Translations under genes and position numbers: made by a program
DNA from: Brachypodium distachyon
Lineage: Eukaryota; Streptophyta; Magnoliopsida; Poales; Poaceae
Assembly (NCBI RefSeq): GCF_000005505.3
Contig: NC_016135.3
Span: 26,312,758-26,376,757, forward strand
Direction of reading: 5' to 3'
Length of the DNA: 64,000 nt
Shown here: in pieces, positions 46,138 through 57,822 of the stretch
How positions within the stretch are numbered: the stretch's first letter is position 1
Layout of the letters: every line of letters starts with the position of its first letter
Notes under the pieces: model-generated
What the model was told of the DNA's origin: nothing
Database searches by the model: none
What the model saw: only the letters and a program-made list of their open reading frames with translations

Positions 46138-49100
46138 ATGGCCACCACCTCCCTCGCCGCCGCTTCCCACCGCCACATCCTCTTCCCCTCTCGCTCCAAC
46201 CCTAACTCTAACCTCAGGACCCCCAATCGTGGCCGCCTCTGCCCCACCTTCCCGCCCATTCTCTGCTCGTCCTCCTCCTCGGCGTCTCCCCAGCCCACCG
46301 CCGGCGGCGACGAGGAGGAGGAGGCGGGGCGCGGGCGGAGGCTGTCGAAGCAGTCCTCCTGGGAGGCGACGGACGCCGAGGGCGACGACTACCTCTACCG
46401 CCTCGGGAAGGAGGCCGACAACATGAACATCGCCGTCGGCGCCCGGAGCGGCATCATCGACGACCTCTTCGTCGGCAAATTCCTCGGGAGAGACTGTACG
46501 TTCCATAATTCCTGATCGGTCCTCCCTGATCCAGTCATTCGATAAAATGTGGTATAATTATAAGCTTGGATAGAGCTATATGTAATCAGTGATCACTCGT
46601 CAGAATTCAGAACTGCACATTTCTGCCTAGTTCAGCGGTGCGCTAAATAATCGTTGGAGCTGAAGAGCCCGAGCTTTTTAATTTTACCTTTTTGACAATT
46701 CCTCGTTGAATTTGGCTGTAGCTGATATCGTGTTCGATTACCGTCAGAAGGTGACAAGGAAGTTTGAGTACCTGCAGGGAGATTACTACATTGCCCCCTC
46801 CTTCCTCGTGAGTTTAATTTTTAGTTCATGTACAGCGGTGCTGGTGTATTTGATCATCTTGTTACCTACTATTATGTTCTTCTCAGTATCTGAGTGACAG
46901 AGATTTGACGCTGCAGATTTGTTGTGTTACAGGATAAAGTTGGTAAGCAGTTTAATGTATAAGGAAGTTTGCGGCATTCTTATAATCAGGTATTGCATTC
47001 TCAACTTGTCCAAAAAGTGCATTTGATTTGAATTTGCGTCTACATATGTACAGAGTATCCTTATAGATATAAACTCAACAGTTCAAAACTGCTAAGGGTC
47101 TGGTTAACTAACTTAATGCAGCCATTCACTATTGCTCTTATACAAAGGTGTGACAATTACCCAATGTACCTTTACTGGTAGCTACGAATGATCAACATAG
47201 AGCAATCAAGTCACCGGGCTGGATGTGTTTTAGGCAAACTGCTAAATAATGGCATAACAGTGCTGGTAACAAATGAAATGTTAGCAAATCATACATGTAT
47301 GTTAACAGAGACTGCTAAACCCACCCTAATTAATAACTTGTGTTGTGAGAATTAATGTTTATAAGTACCATATCATCCAATTTCAAGAGTTGGCTAACAG
47401 TATTTGGTATGACTTTCGGAAATAGCTGTAGTGTGCTTAACAATTTATTTTGATCTTTTTCTCCAGGTACAGGTACTAAAGGACTGATGTTTGTTGTTTG
47501 CAGCGTGCCACATTGTAAAGAACTACCTTGCAAATAATCTTAATATCAAGGTTCCCCTTATACTTGGTAGCGTACTCTACATCTTTGTTTCTGTGCGTGA
47601 GTGTAATATGAAAAAAGTGTGCAAGTGTAATCCAGTGTCATGCTCTATTATTAAATGATCTCAAGAGCGTTGTGCCATGCAGGTGTCTGGGGTGGAAAAG
47701 GCCAAGGCAAAACATTCCAAACTGAACTTATATTTAAAGCAATGGGTGTTGAGCCTGTTATTATGTCTGCTGGAGAACTTGAATCTGAAAGAGCAGGTCA
47801 AGAAAGACTTCACACTTGAATTCTATTATGTTTATACATGCTTTATTTACTACGATGTATGTTTCCCAGAGTGCTGTTGAGATGCAACTATTTAGGCCTT
47901 TTTCGTTCATGTAAGCCTCATTCCAAACTAATACATAGTTGTTTGAGTGTTGTTTTCCTTTTCAAACAATGAAAAAACTCAAGACTAGAAATATTTGACA
48001 CAATTTTGCAGGCCATGAAAGTTGTGAATTCTTACATGAACTCCTCTGAACATATAAATTTGTCTTACATTAGAGCCTTTGGCTAATTGGGACTGTCCCA
48101 AACTTTATCCTTTGGTGGATAAATACTGGTAGTGTTCAGATTGAGAAGTGTGTGCTAGCTCAGTGGTAGGGATACTGTCTGCTTGTCTGGTGCTCCAAAC
48201 TAGCTGGGGTGAATCCGAGGTCGATTATTCTTAGGAAAACTCCGAGGGGTCCCTCCACCTGTGGTTTCGATTCTAGTGTTCAGATTGGTTCAAGTCCGTG
48301 TTGCTCGGTCAAAGGTCTGAACAGATTAGTTAACAAAGGAAGTCAGCTGCTATTATGTTCTGCCAGATCTAGGTCCATTGGACAAAGTGGTGATTCATAG
48401 CTGTTATACAGTGATGTAATTATCAAAGTTGCATGGTCTGAGAATGTCTAGGTGTTTGTTAGTTGCTCAAGTGTTGTGTTCATGTTGCAGGAGAACCTGG
48501 GAGGCTTATACGTGACCGATACAGAACGGCTTCTCAAGTAATTCAAAATCAAGTAAGAAGGTGTATTCGGCTACTCAGTTTCGTAGATGTGCCTTTCAGA
48601 TTCAGTTTTCTGCGAAGTGACTAGTGAACATGAAAGAAATAATAGAATTAATATTTTTCAAACTTGTGTTAACATACAGTATATGATCATTTGCATATGT
48701 GAGTAGGTTACATTCATTTGAGGATGCTCTAGCACGTCAAACTAGGTTGATGGTTTCCATATTGACATGATAAAAGGTGATAATTGAAAGTTATACATAC
48801 AAAATCTGCTGGCTCAGGGTTAACTTGGGGTAGTGAAATGCTTTTGAACTACAGAAAATATTGTTACTCTTATCATCTAAATTTCCATCATGTGCTTCAA
48901 TGTGTTTATATCTTGTGATGGTAAATTTTTTGCTGTAACTTGGAGCTTATATGCTTGGACAACTTCAAGTGCTCTACAGTGCTTCACTCTTTTGTGTCAT
49001 TACCGAATTATCATAACATATTAGCATATTCATACTGATGCTTGTGATTTGGCTCATTTTCCTTTTCGTTACAAACACTGTGCTCACAAGTTTTTTGGAT

Positions 49101-51503
49101 GGTATAGGGGAAAATGAGTTGTTTGATGATCAATGACCTAGATGCTGGTGTTGGAAGATTTGGTAAGTCATTAGTGAGCATACTTCGATGTCATTTTTTA
49201 TCATGGTAGATGTAGGAGGTCATTGTTTTCATGCCTTATTTTATGTGGTTGGTGAATATTAGAGTTATCGTTCAAACTTGCAACATATGCAATTTCTAGT
49301 TAAAAAAAGCTAATTACAATATGTTATTCTTCTTGCCAGGAAACACGCAAATGACGGTCAATAATCAAATCGTGGTTGGAACTTTGATGAACTTGGCAGA
49401 TAATCCTACCAGGGTTAGCATTGGCCAGAAATGGAGAGAATCTGATATAACACACAGAGTGCCAATAATAGCAACTGGAAATGATTTTTCAACACTATAT
49501 GCTCCTTTGATTCGTGATGGGAGGATGGAAAAATTCTACTGGTATGTTTGCCTGAGCATCTGAAGCGATTGTGTTGACAATATGAAAGTTCTCAACTGGA
49601 GTATTTCATTTTTGTCCTAATCTTTTGTATTATTTGATGCATACGTTCTTCTTGGTACTACCATTTTTACAGTACATAATGTAAATTTTCCTTGATTTGA
49701 CTCTCTACTTCAGGGATTCTCTTTGAAGATTGGTGCTGATTTTGTTAATTATATGCAGTTTCATGCTACTTCCTTTCAACAATTATTGATATTTTAATTT
49801 ATACAAGAAAAGTTTTAACCTTGGAACTTGATATATGATCATTTGTGCTTAATAGGCAGCCTGACCGTGAGGATATAATCAACATTGTTCACCGCATGTA
49901 TATGAAGGATGGGTTATCTTTTGAGGAAGTATCAAGAATTGTAGACACGTTTCCAAACCAAGGTACTCGTTTGCCAGAACTGTAACATCTAACTTCTAAG
50001 CCGTGTTTGAGGCTTGTGTGGTTCTGGATGGTGGAATATGCATTACACAAGTCACTCACACTGTCACACATATTTTGTGCTTGAATTATTTACCTTGTCC
50101 TCTTGTAAGAAGTTACTTAGGTATTATTTCAGCTCTAGATCAGAATGATTTTTCTTTGAGATTTTGAATGCATCGATTTCTAAAATTCATATGTATTTTT
50201 TTCATGTTAGAAGACAACTTTTGGATGTGCAATAGCCATAGCAATAATTGGATTTGTTAGAAAAATGTTTGCCAATTAGACGGCTTAAGAAAATGGTTGT
50301 TTTCTGATGTTTTCTTAGCGTTGGGAAGTGGGTGTAAACTTTTAGGAACATTTTTTTTCTGAGAAACCAGCAGGATCTCTGCCTATTCACTAAGAAAGCA
50401 ACTTGTTACAAAGACCTCGTTGTTAAGGGCAAACGCGAAGCCATAATTAGTCTAGAATCTGTACTATGAGCCATAATGTTTTGTTATGTCGACCCACAAG
50501 TGTTAAGATGATAAGGAAACCATTAATCGCCCATGAAAAACACCTATTTTTCATTTTGAAGTTCTATCCCACTATGTTTTTTTTTTTGGTACTGGTCGAA
50601 ATTAGGTTTCACCTAGCGCAGGAAGTATCATTTACACTTCTACATTTGAATAATTTATTAAAAAACCATTTCAACTTGCTGCAGCTCTGGATTTCTATGG
50701 AGCTTTGAGATCCAGGACGTATGATCAGGCTATCTTGCAGGTACTTATTTTGAATTAACAAAATGTTTTCACGTGCAGTTGTGTTTGTGCAAAATGGTCG
50801 TCCCTGTTTAGTTTCAGACGCAGAGAAAGTTATCTGTATATTTTTCATTCAACTAGACAGGGTTAGGCTAACCTGCTCATGTCTGGTATACTATGGCCAA
50901 CAAAAGTACAGAAGTTTGGCAATGGTATCTCCAAATGTGTCTTTGGTATACCTTTGAAAGTGTTTCTCAGAAGATGCCTAAATAATATATCAGGGTTTAA
51001 AAGTGTTATTAAGAAAAATCCTAAATAATACTCCCTCCGTCCCATGTTAAGTGCCGAAATATTACATGTATCTAAACGTTTTTTAGGTATAGATACATGC
51101 ATATTTAGGCAAATTTGAGTGGAGGGAGTATAACATGTCTTCACTTGTGTTGCAGTGGGTAAATGATATTGGTGGTTATGAACAACTTGGTGAGAAGCTT
51201 CTCAAGAAAAAGAAAAGAGAGAAGCTTCCAACATTTATTCCTCCAAAGGTATTTAAATTTCAAGCAACGCACTAACATAAATTGTTGTGTCATTCGGCTA
51301 TCAGTTCTGTCAATATCACAATAGCTGCTCTTTTTGTCCATACGAGAAACTAATCCCATGTCTAATATCCTGGTATGATTCTTTTTGGTCATCAGCCAAC
51401 ACTAGACGCATTGATCGAATCAGGAGACTCGCTGGTGAAAGAGCAAGAACTGATAATGAATTCAAAACTGTCGAAGGAGTATATGAAGAACTTAGAAGGC
51501 TAG
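46138..51503 (+). CDS. Rubisco activase-like AAA+ protein, chloroplastic, 437 aa
   Basis: Twelve exons: 46138-46495, 46722-46807, 46933-46942, 47504-47566, 47683-47796, 48491-48552, 49108-49162, 49340-49541, 49856-49962, 50685-50740, 51156-51248 and 51396-51503 (GT-AG throughout, frame open to TAG). Residues 1-50 are a Ser/Arg-rich plastid transit peptide. Then come DYRQKVTRKFEYLQGDYYIAP, VPLILGVWGGKGQGKTFQ (Walker A, 176-183), MSAGELESERAGEPGRLIRD, CLMINDLDAGVGRFG (Walker B), TGNDFSTLYAPLIRDGRMEK and FPNQALDFYGALRSR. It is close to the Arabidopsis activase-like protein At1g73110 rather than true RCA, and lacks the regulatory C-terminal Cys extension. True RCA removes sugar phosphates from Rubisco; the role of this paralogue is unclear. 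Exon 3 is only 10 nt. Introns 5, 9 and 10 carry transposons. Confidence 0.93.
48130..48287 (+). mobile_element. tRNA-derived SINE, 130 bp, 14-bp target duplication
   Basis: TAGTGTTCAGATTG occurs at 48130-48143 and 48274-48287. The 130 bp between start with a tRNA-like head: an A box (TAGCTCAGTGGTAG near 48156) and a B-box-like GAGGTCGATTATTC near 48218. It lies in intron 5 of the activase-like gene in the sense direction. The family name cannot be set without a database. Confidence 0.8.
50352..50600 (-). mobile_element. Probable LINE 3' tail in intron 9 (minus orientation)
   Basis: The T-run at 50351-50358 followed by CTGAGAAACCAGCAGGATCT reads on the minus strand as AGATCCTGCTGGTTTCTCAG then A-run, a common grass LINE end, preceded by TTTCTTAGTGAATAGGCAG. 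No target duplication was found and the upstream limit is a guess. Confidence 0.45.
51031..51128. mobile_element. Stowaway MITE, 98 bp, in intron 10
   Basis: CTCCCTCCGTCCCATGTTAA at the left and TTTGAGTGGAGGGAG at the right, with TA on both sides (51029-51030, 51129-51130). The core ATGTATCTAAACGTTTTTTAG is shared with the copies at 14.4, 33.9 and 34.7 kb. Confidence 0.88.
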
Positions 51504-53734
51504 TCCAAAACACACAAGGGCAAGTACGATCTAGTCCAGTATATCAAACCCCAAGTCAAGCAGTCCTGTAAATTTCACTGGTCGCTTATATATGTGGAAG
51601 TATATAACATTGTGAAAAAGCACACACAAAATATATTTTTTTTGACACGTGGCGTACGCATTGCTAATGTGTCTTTTCTTTTTATTTTATTTGCTTTCCG
51701 TCGGTTGAACTGTACCGAAGTCCATGCGGTGCTTTCAGAAAACTCTCCACAAATTGTGGCTTCAGATGTGGCTGATGAGAGAATAGAAGGATATCATCGT
51801 CGTCCTGGCTCCTGTCAGCGGCTGAAGTCGCCGGGTTGACTTGATAGACTCAAACGTCACCGCCTGAAGTCGTCCACAGCCGGTGCACACGTCCAAAGCG
51901 CATCATAAATAAATAAATTCATCGTACTGAAAGGCATTCCGGCAGGGCGGTACCACTGAAAGGCAAGAGTCGCCACACTATCACCGTTTCGCGTTGTTGT
52001 CACCAAATGGAGAAACAACATCCTTCTCCAAGGACGGAATCGAATCAATTTTGAAAGAACATCGCACGCGACGTCACTGAGTAAGATACCTGATTTGAAT
52101 GTCGTAGGCATACACTAGAGCCATGAATGTCCCACAAGTGTAGAGAATCACAGTCGTCTTCAATGAGAAGTTTTTTTACCAAAAAACATTTGGTAGCAAA
52201 AACAACAAAATTGACTTAATTGCAGAAATTGAAGACTCATGAAAATTACCCCGTGTCAACCCTATAATAAAAGTAATAAAAATAAGAAAAAGGCATCAAT
52301 ACATACTTACAACCATCAGATTCTCATCCATCCCATGCATCCACAACAAACTACTTACACATGGATAGGGGAAACATCACGGAGGATGAAGGTGGAATTC
52401 TTCCAACGGCGGAGATCGGCGACCTGATCTACCTCCGCACAAATATTGGCATGGCAACAACGCAACAAAATGTTTTTGTGTGAAAGGGTTCCTCCGCAGA
52501 GATGTATACGTTGGGGAGGTTATGTCTTCTGAAAGGCATCACCACTAAGACTTCCCTGGCCCGAGGCGGCTTGCCTAAAGTGCCATGGCCTTGTGGGGCC
52601 CAGCCGGTGCTCAATTTTGGGTGGTATCATCCCTTTGTATCATGCATCTTCATCTTATGGTACCCTAGAAGGAGATGTGCCTCCAAAGTTCATGAAGGAC
52701 CTTAGAAGCTAGGACAAACAAATAGGCACGCTCTTGAATCACCTCGGCATTGCTTCAAGAACTCTCCTTGCTGGCTAGGGTTTTTCCCTTGTTAGTTTTG
52801 GTTTGAAGATGTAAGAGCCATTGCCGTTCGGTTAGTTCGAGTAATTAATGTTGGGCCTACGTGCGAGATTGTGGGACATGCCACAATGGAAATTCATGGC
52901 CAAGTCATGGAACCCTAGTTGGCCCGGGAGGGATGCAAGGTGTCGGAAGCCCAAGAAGATGGGTTAGACCGCAGAAGCGGATCACCGCTTCCTAAAATTA
53001 CTAGTGCGTATGCTATATAATATGTGCACATTCACAATATACATACCAAAATTGTTGACATATACACCAAAATTGTTTTTCAAAAAAGAACGGGCACAAA
53101 ACTCGTACTCTTGGATCGTCTTTGCACCGCTCCCGACGGTGGGTCAGGTTGTCTGGTGTATTGTTCGTCCAGCGGCTGGCGGTGTCTTATCGTGGGCGCC
53201 GACTGTAAAGACTTAATATCCGACGTGCGCATTTGATTCTTTCTATCAATCCATCAATGCACCGAGCACCCAATCTTTTTGTTTTCTCAGGAAAAAAAAT
53301 ATCCACAAGCCGTACACGGTACACATGGCGTGCGCACCGCAGACCCGGGACCATCTAGAGAACACACGAGTCTCACATACATTTCGTGACAAATTCACAT
53401 AGAAAATGACACAATATCCCCTTGTCTAACATGGCATTAGAAATGAGAGTACACTCTTTTTATCTGCCCAAAACCGTGGGAGGTTTCTTTCCCATGACAA
53501 AAACCGTGGGAGATGAACGAGCAGGGCTAGCGGCCGCCCGTGCATGCGTTACTTCTGTGCTTAGCTTGATTAATCTGAGTTTCCACTCTATCTGCTTAAA
53601 GATGACGATTTGGGTCATGAGCCTCGAGGGGTCGTATTAGGAACGGGCGCCTGGTTCCGGACCCGAGGCAACGTGGACACTACCCGGTAGCACTCCCACG
53701 GCACATATCCCCTGGCTGCTAGCTCTCTTGCCTC
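51504..53734. other. Intergenic 51.5-53.7 kb
   Basis: The first 200-350 bp are the likely 3'UTR. A minus frame at 52111-51857 (84 aa) and several others lack recognised domains, so I do not call genes. 52500-53000 has a repetitive feel but no border could be fixed. Confidence 0.4.
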
Positions 53735-53742
53735 TATAAATA
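53735..53742 (+). promoter_or_regulatory. TATA box of the small two-exon gene
   Basis: TATAAATA in CCTCTATAAATAAGCC lies 107 bp before the ATG at 53849, with a (GT)n run near 53799-53812 in the presumed leader. Confidence 0.65.
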
Positions 53743-53848
53743 AGCCTTCGTTCTCTCTTCACTTCGGCATCGATCCCTCTCTTCCTCTCACAAAGAGTGT
53801 GTGTGTGTGTGTGACGGTCGCCGGCGATCGCCGGATCGAGGCTGATCA

Positions 53849-55623
53849 ATGGAGTGGTGGAGGAAGGCGGTGGTGGTGCCGGCACGGCGCGCTTTCGTCG
53901 CCGTCGCCGCCAGGCTTCGTCGCAATAAGAACAACAAACAAGGTAACTAGGCTCGATCGACATATTACATCGGCCAGTTCATATCTCCTTTTCATCGATA
54001 TGTGTATGATCGAGTTCCTGTGATTAAACATGCATGGATATGTGATTAGTAGCTAGTAGTTCTCTTGATCACTGACGCATGAGTGGCATCTGGCAATACT
54101 TAAAATTCATGATCTATATGTATTTATAGTTGATATCCTGTGCAATCCAGCTCTAATTAATTTAACATCACCCTATACCATATCCACTTATCTGCAATGC
54201 TGAAAACGGTTCAAAGTCTGATGCTGCGTTCGGTTGATCTCAGCGTTGACCTGTGTGCAGCCGGAAAATTAATAAAAAAACTATTTTTCAAGAACAAAAA
54301 AAAATCTGAGCATGCATGCACTGGCATATCAGTGAGCAGTACCGGACGATCAGTTAGCCATGCCAGCACCTGTTCTCCACTCACGCTCACCTATAAACGA
54401 TTCTAGCGTGCAGTGAACTAAAGGATATTATGTTTGTACGTATCACGAGGCAGGCTGCAGGCAGGCATGTATGCGTGGCCGTCAGGTCCCGGCTGTGCAA
54501 CAGGACAAGCCAAGCAGTCCAAGTATTGTAAAAAGATGGGCAGCGGCTACACATATGTGCATGCCTGGAAGTTTGTCGCACTGGTTTCTGTTCTTTCTTT
54601 CTTGCATGTCTTGCACTTTTTAGTCATAGGGCCGGCCTACCCCGTGTTTTCGTCGTGGGCTGAGCGGCATAATGTGTTTATGGTTTGTCCGGGAGGAATG
54701 TTTCCTCTATCTAGCTAGTGCATATCTGAAGTAAAAAAAAAGGAAAAGAAATGGCGTGGATCATTTTATCATCCTTACGCACTTGCGTATGCATGCATGG
54801 ATTTTATCTATTAAAATAATAAGATGGACTGATCTTCATGATGTGCATTGTGGTCACGATCAGCATATCAGATGAAGAAGGTACATGTAAATATGTATAA
54901 GACTGTACACCAGTACGGCCAGTCTTAAAAAATTTGAAAGGGTGTGCAAACTTGTTTTAAATCTTTTAGAATTTGTGAAATTGTTTGGCGGCCGTAGGAC
55001 TTAGCCGGTAGACAAACGGTCGATGCATATATATATGGGACATATATGTGCTGCATGCAGGCGGCAACTGCCACTTCCTCAGCGGCAGCATGCATGGTCC
55101 TTCTCGTCTTCGTCTTGTGCTGAGATATATAGTGTCTATCTATCTGTACGTCATCAAGCATCCATCACTAGGGATGGATGGATATGCAGATAGAGATACA
55201 CAGGAGATAGATGAAGATCGACCGGTCACACTCACGCAGGAGAAACGGCCAAGATATATCAGAGAGCGGCGGCCAAGAGATAGACACACCTGCTAGCTTC
55301 TGCACATCCTTATATATCTCACACTACTTGACACCCAGTACTTACCGACCAAATTTACCTCTTGGTGATCGATGCTGATAATGAAAGTTTGGCATTGGTA
55401 TTTGGCAGTGCTTTCTTCTTCAGATGGTCTGACGAGGCTGACGGGCCTGACGAAGCTCCGGGAGGACGTCCAGTCGTGCGGGTACGAGGACGTGCTGGTG
55501 ATGTGGGAGATGCTGCAGAAGTCAGAGCCGGCGCCAGAGTCATCGGAGCCGCCGAAGCCGCCGCCCAAGGCCCCCGGGGGGCTATTCTGCCGCTGGCGCC
55601 GCCGCCGTTCTCGCCGCTGCTGA
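53849..55623 (+). CDS. Small conserved plant protein of unknown function, 97 aa
   Basis: Two exons: 53849-53942 and 55424-55623, separated by a 1,481-bp intron (GT-AG, phase 1, TGA stop). The N-terminus MEWWRKAVVVPARRAFVAVA is Trp- and Arg-rich and amphipathic. The second exon carries a conserved core LTKLREDVQSCGYEDVLVMW, EMLQKSE, then a Pro-rich stretch (SSEPPKPPPKAPGG) and an Arg-rich end. The MxWW start plus the DVQ(T/S)CGYEDV(L/Q)VMWEML(Q/R)(K/R)SE core is a family I recognise across plants as short uncharacterised proteins; function is not known to me. The TATA box upstream and the splice fit support a real gene. Confidence 0.78.
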
Positions 55624-57822
55624 GCGTGCCCGAGCGAGCTGCCATCCCACCCGCCGCAGCTTCCACCGCCCCGTCGTCGCTGGACAGTCGTATATGGTGT
55701 GATCGAGTCGAAATCGCCCCCCTGTGGATAGCCGGCCAGCTCCTTCTTTTCAGTGTGTTTTGAACATAATGCTACCATATGTAAATATTCGGGCAGTTTC
55801 CATCGTAATATATACCAGCTGCTTGTGTAATGTAGTACGTATATAGCTCTGTGGCAGCCTTTCTCTAGCTTCAGAAACCAATTCACCATCGGTCATCAGT
55901 CGCCAGGAGCCACCGAAGAGCAGAAATTCAGTCCAGTCTCTGCACCATGACACCGGGCTGCCGTCAGATGTCTGTGTCATCAGCCAGAAAACAGACATTC
56001 GTGGATTACTCATTTTCCAGAGAGATACTCCTGAAAAAGGAAGCAGCAGAAGAACACATCATGTTAGAGGGCCTGCAGGTAGCAGAGTTTATTTGTACAA
56101 CTCACATTACATTCAAGGTTTCGTGAGAAGAAATATTCTCCCTTCAGGAGTAGGCGAAAACTAAACCAATATTGGCCAGCCTCCAGGGAGATCGACATTC
56201 AAACACATGATGTTAGCATACCTGCAAAATAATTCCTGCGTTTACCCAGATACTTCATTTACCATGCTACTGGACCTTTGAGCCTCTCACGGTTGAGACT
56301 TCAGATACAGACCGTTCAAGCAACTCATCCGGTGACACACAGGGAAGTTCATAGATAGTCTATCCTACAAAATACTATGGAAGTACTGCCACAGATGAAC
56401 AGAGCAAGACTCCCAATAACAAAACTTTTGGAAAATAAGATTACACAAAGAAAGTGCAATTTGACGGTTTAAATAATCTAATGACTTCACGGGTTTCAGA
56501 TAAGCTGAAGGGCGGATGAACTTCAATAATACTGTAGCAAATTGCATCCAGTCAAGTTGATAACACAAACGATAAGGTAAGTACGAAATCCATAAGACAC
56601 GGCCCGAGAGGAAGTGCCACTGTATCAGCTATTTGGAGAGGCAATTCATCAGATCAATCCTGAACTATGAGCTTCTTCCTCAAAAGATGAGCTTTCTTCC
56701 TGACGAACGGAGGGCTACAGCCTGCAGATGTGCCTTTTCCTCCACTTCATGATGTATTTGAGAAGTGGAGAACGAGTGAAGGAACATGTAACACCGAATG
56801 CAGCAATAAGTCAATCGGTTGAAACTTGTAATCACATTATTCAGATCAACACTTGGGAGATGAAATCACTGAAGATGGAAGGATAGCTTACTGAGACAGA
56901 CCACACTGGTGTATACAATTGATTGAATAGGACTTCTTCAAAACCCACTTTAGATGGAGCAGAAGATCAAAGATACAGCAACCTTGCAGCATGCATCTAT
57001 CAGTATAGAAAATGCATCCATCAAGTTTTATCTGTCCAAAATATTGGTAACCCAGCCAAGTCATACAGAACTGACATTGCACCGGACATTTCTTTCTATT
57101 GCAAAAGTAAGTACTGGACAAAAAGATGTTAGATGGGAGAAACATTAAACTTAACAGTTGTCAACAGGGATCCATTTGCTTCAGGTGACAAGTGAAAATC
57201 AGAACCTTGATACACGATTCAATTATTAATATAGCAACCATTTCATATCTGACTAACTCAAAAAAGGCTTCGGACAACACACCACCCACTCCTGAACATA
57301 CATGCACATTGAGAGACAAAAAGAGTATTACCGATCTAAAATATAACTTGCAAAAACAGTTACAAAGAATTTAAATAAAATTAACATCCAAGATCCTGAA
57401 ATTAGTACTGAAGATACTCTAGAAAATTTTGCAATCAATAATGTACATCCTGACCTAGAAACTTACAGAACATTTCCCTATAAGTTACAAGACAGCTCTT
57501 GCATTCTGCTGTCTTCTGTCCCTTTATGCGAAATGTTACATAGAAGTCGGGACTTATGGATGTAACAGTCTCCACATCAGGAGTGCCAATGAGGCCTAAG
57601 CAGCATGAACAGAAGATGATTTCTTTTATTGGGGCAACATTTATCAGGACAAAGAATGACTTTCTTTCACTAAAATCTGGGAGCAGAATTCTGCCTTGAT
57701 CCCCAAACATGCATCTTCTGTGATGTGACTGCAGTATTGTTACTTCAGCTCAAATATACATCAGATGGGGCAGGGAGAAGTACATCGGACAAAATTTCAT
57801 CTGAACTAGCAACCTCCATCTG
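55624..57822. other. Intergenic between convergent genes
   Basis: It holds the 3'UTRs of the small gene (plus) and of the TADA1-like gene (minus). A 91-aa minus frame at 57710-57435 and others show no recognisable domain; parts may be spliced 3'UTR of the TADA1-like gene. No repeat border is seen. Confidence 0.4.

Noticed and set aside
48144..48220. Functional tRNA gene
   Set aside because: An A box is visible but the B box is degenerate, no cloverleaf can be drawn, and the 14-bp target duplication shows that this is a SINE.
57435..57710. Minus-strand 91-aa frame downstream of the TADA1-like gene
   Set aside because: Considered as an extra exon, but the TADA1-like frame ends at a natural stop before it and no matching domain or convincing splice pair was found.
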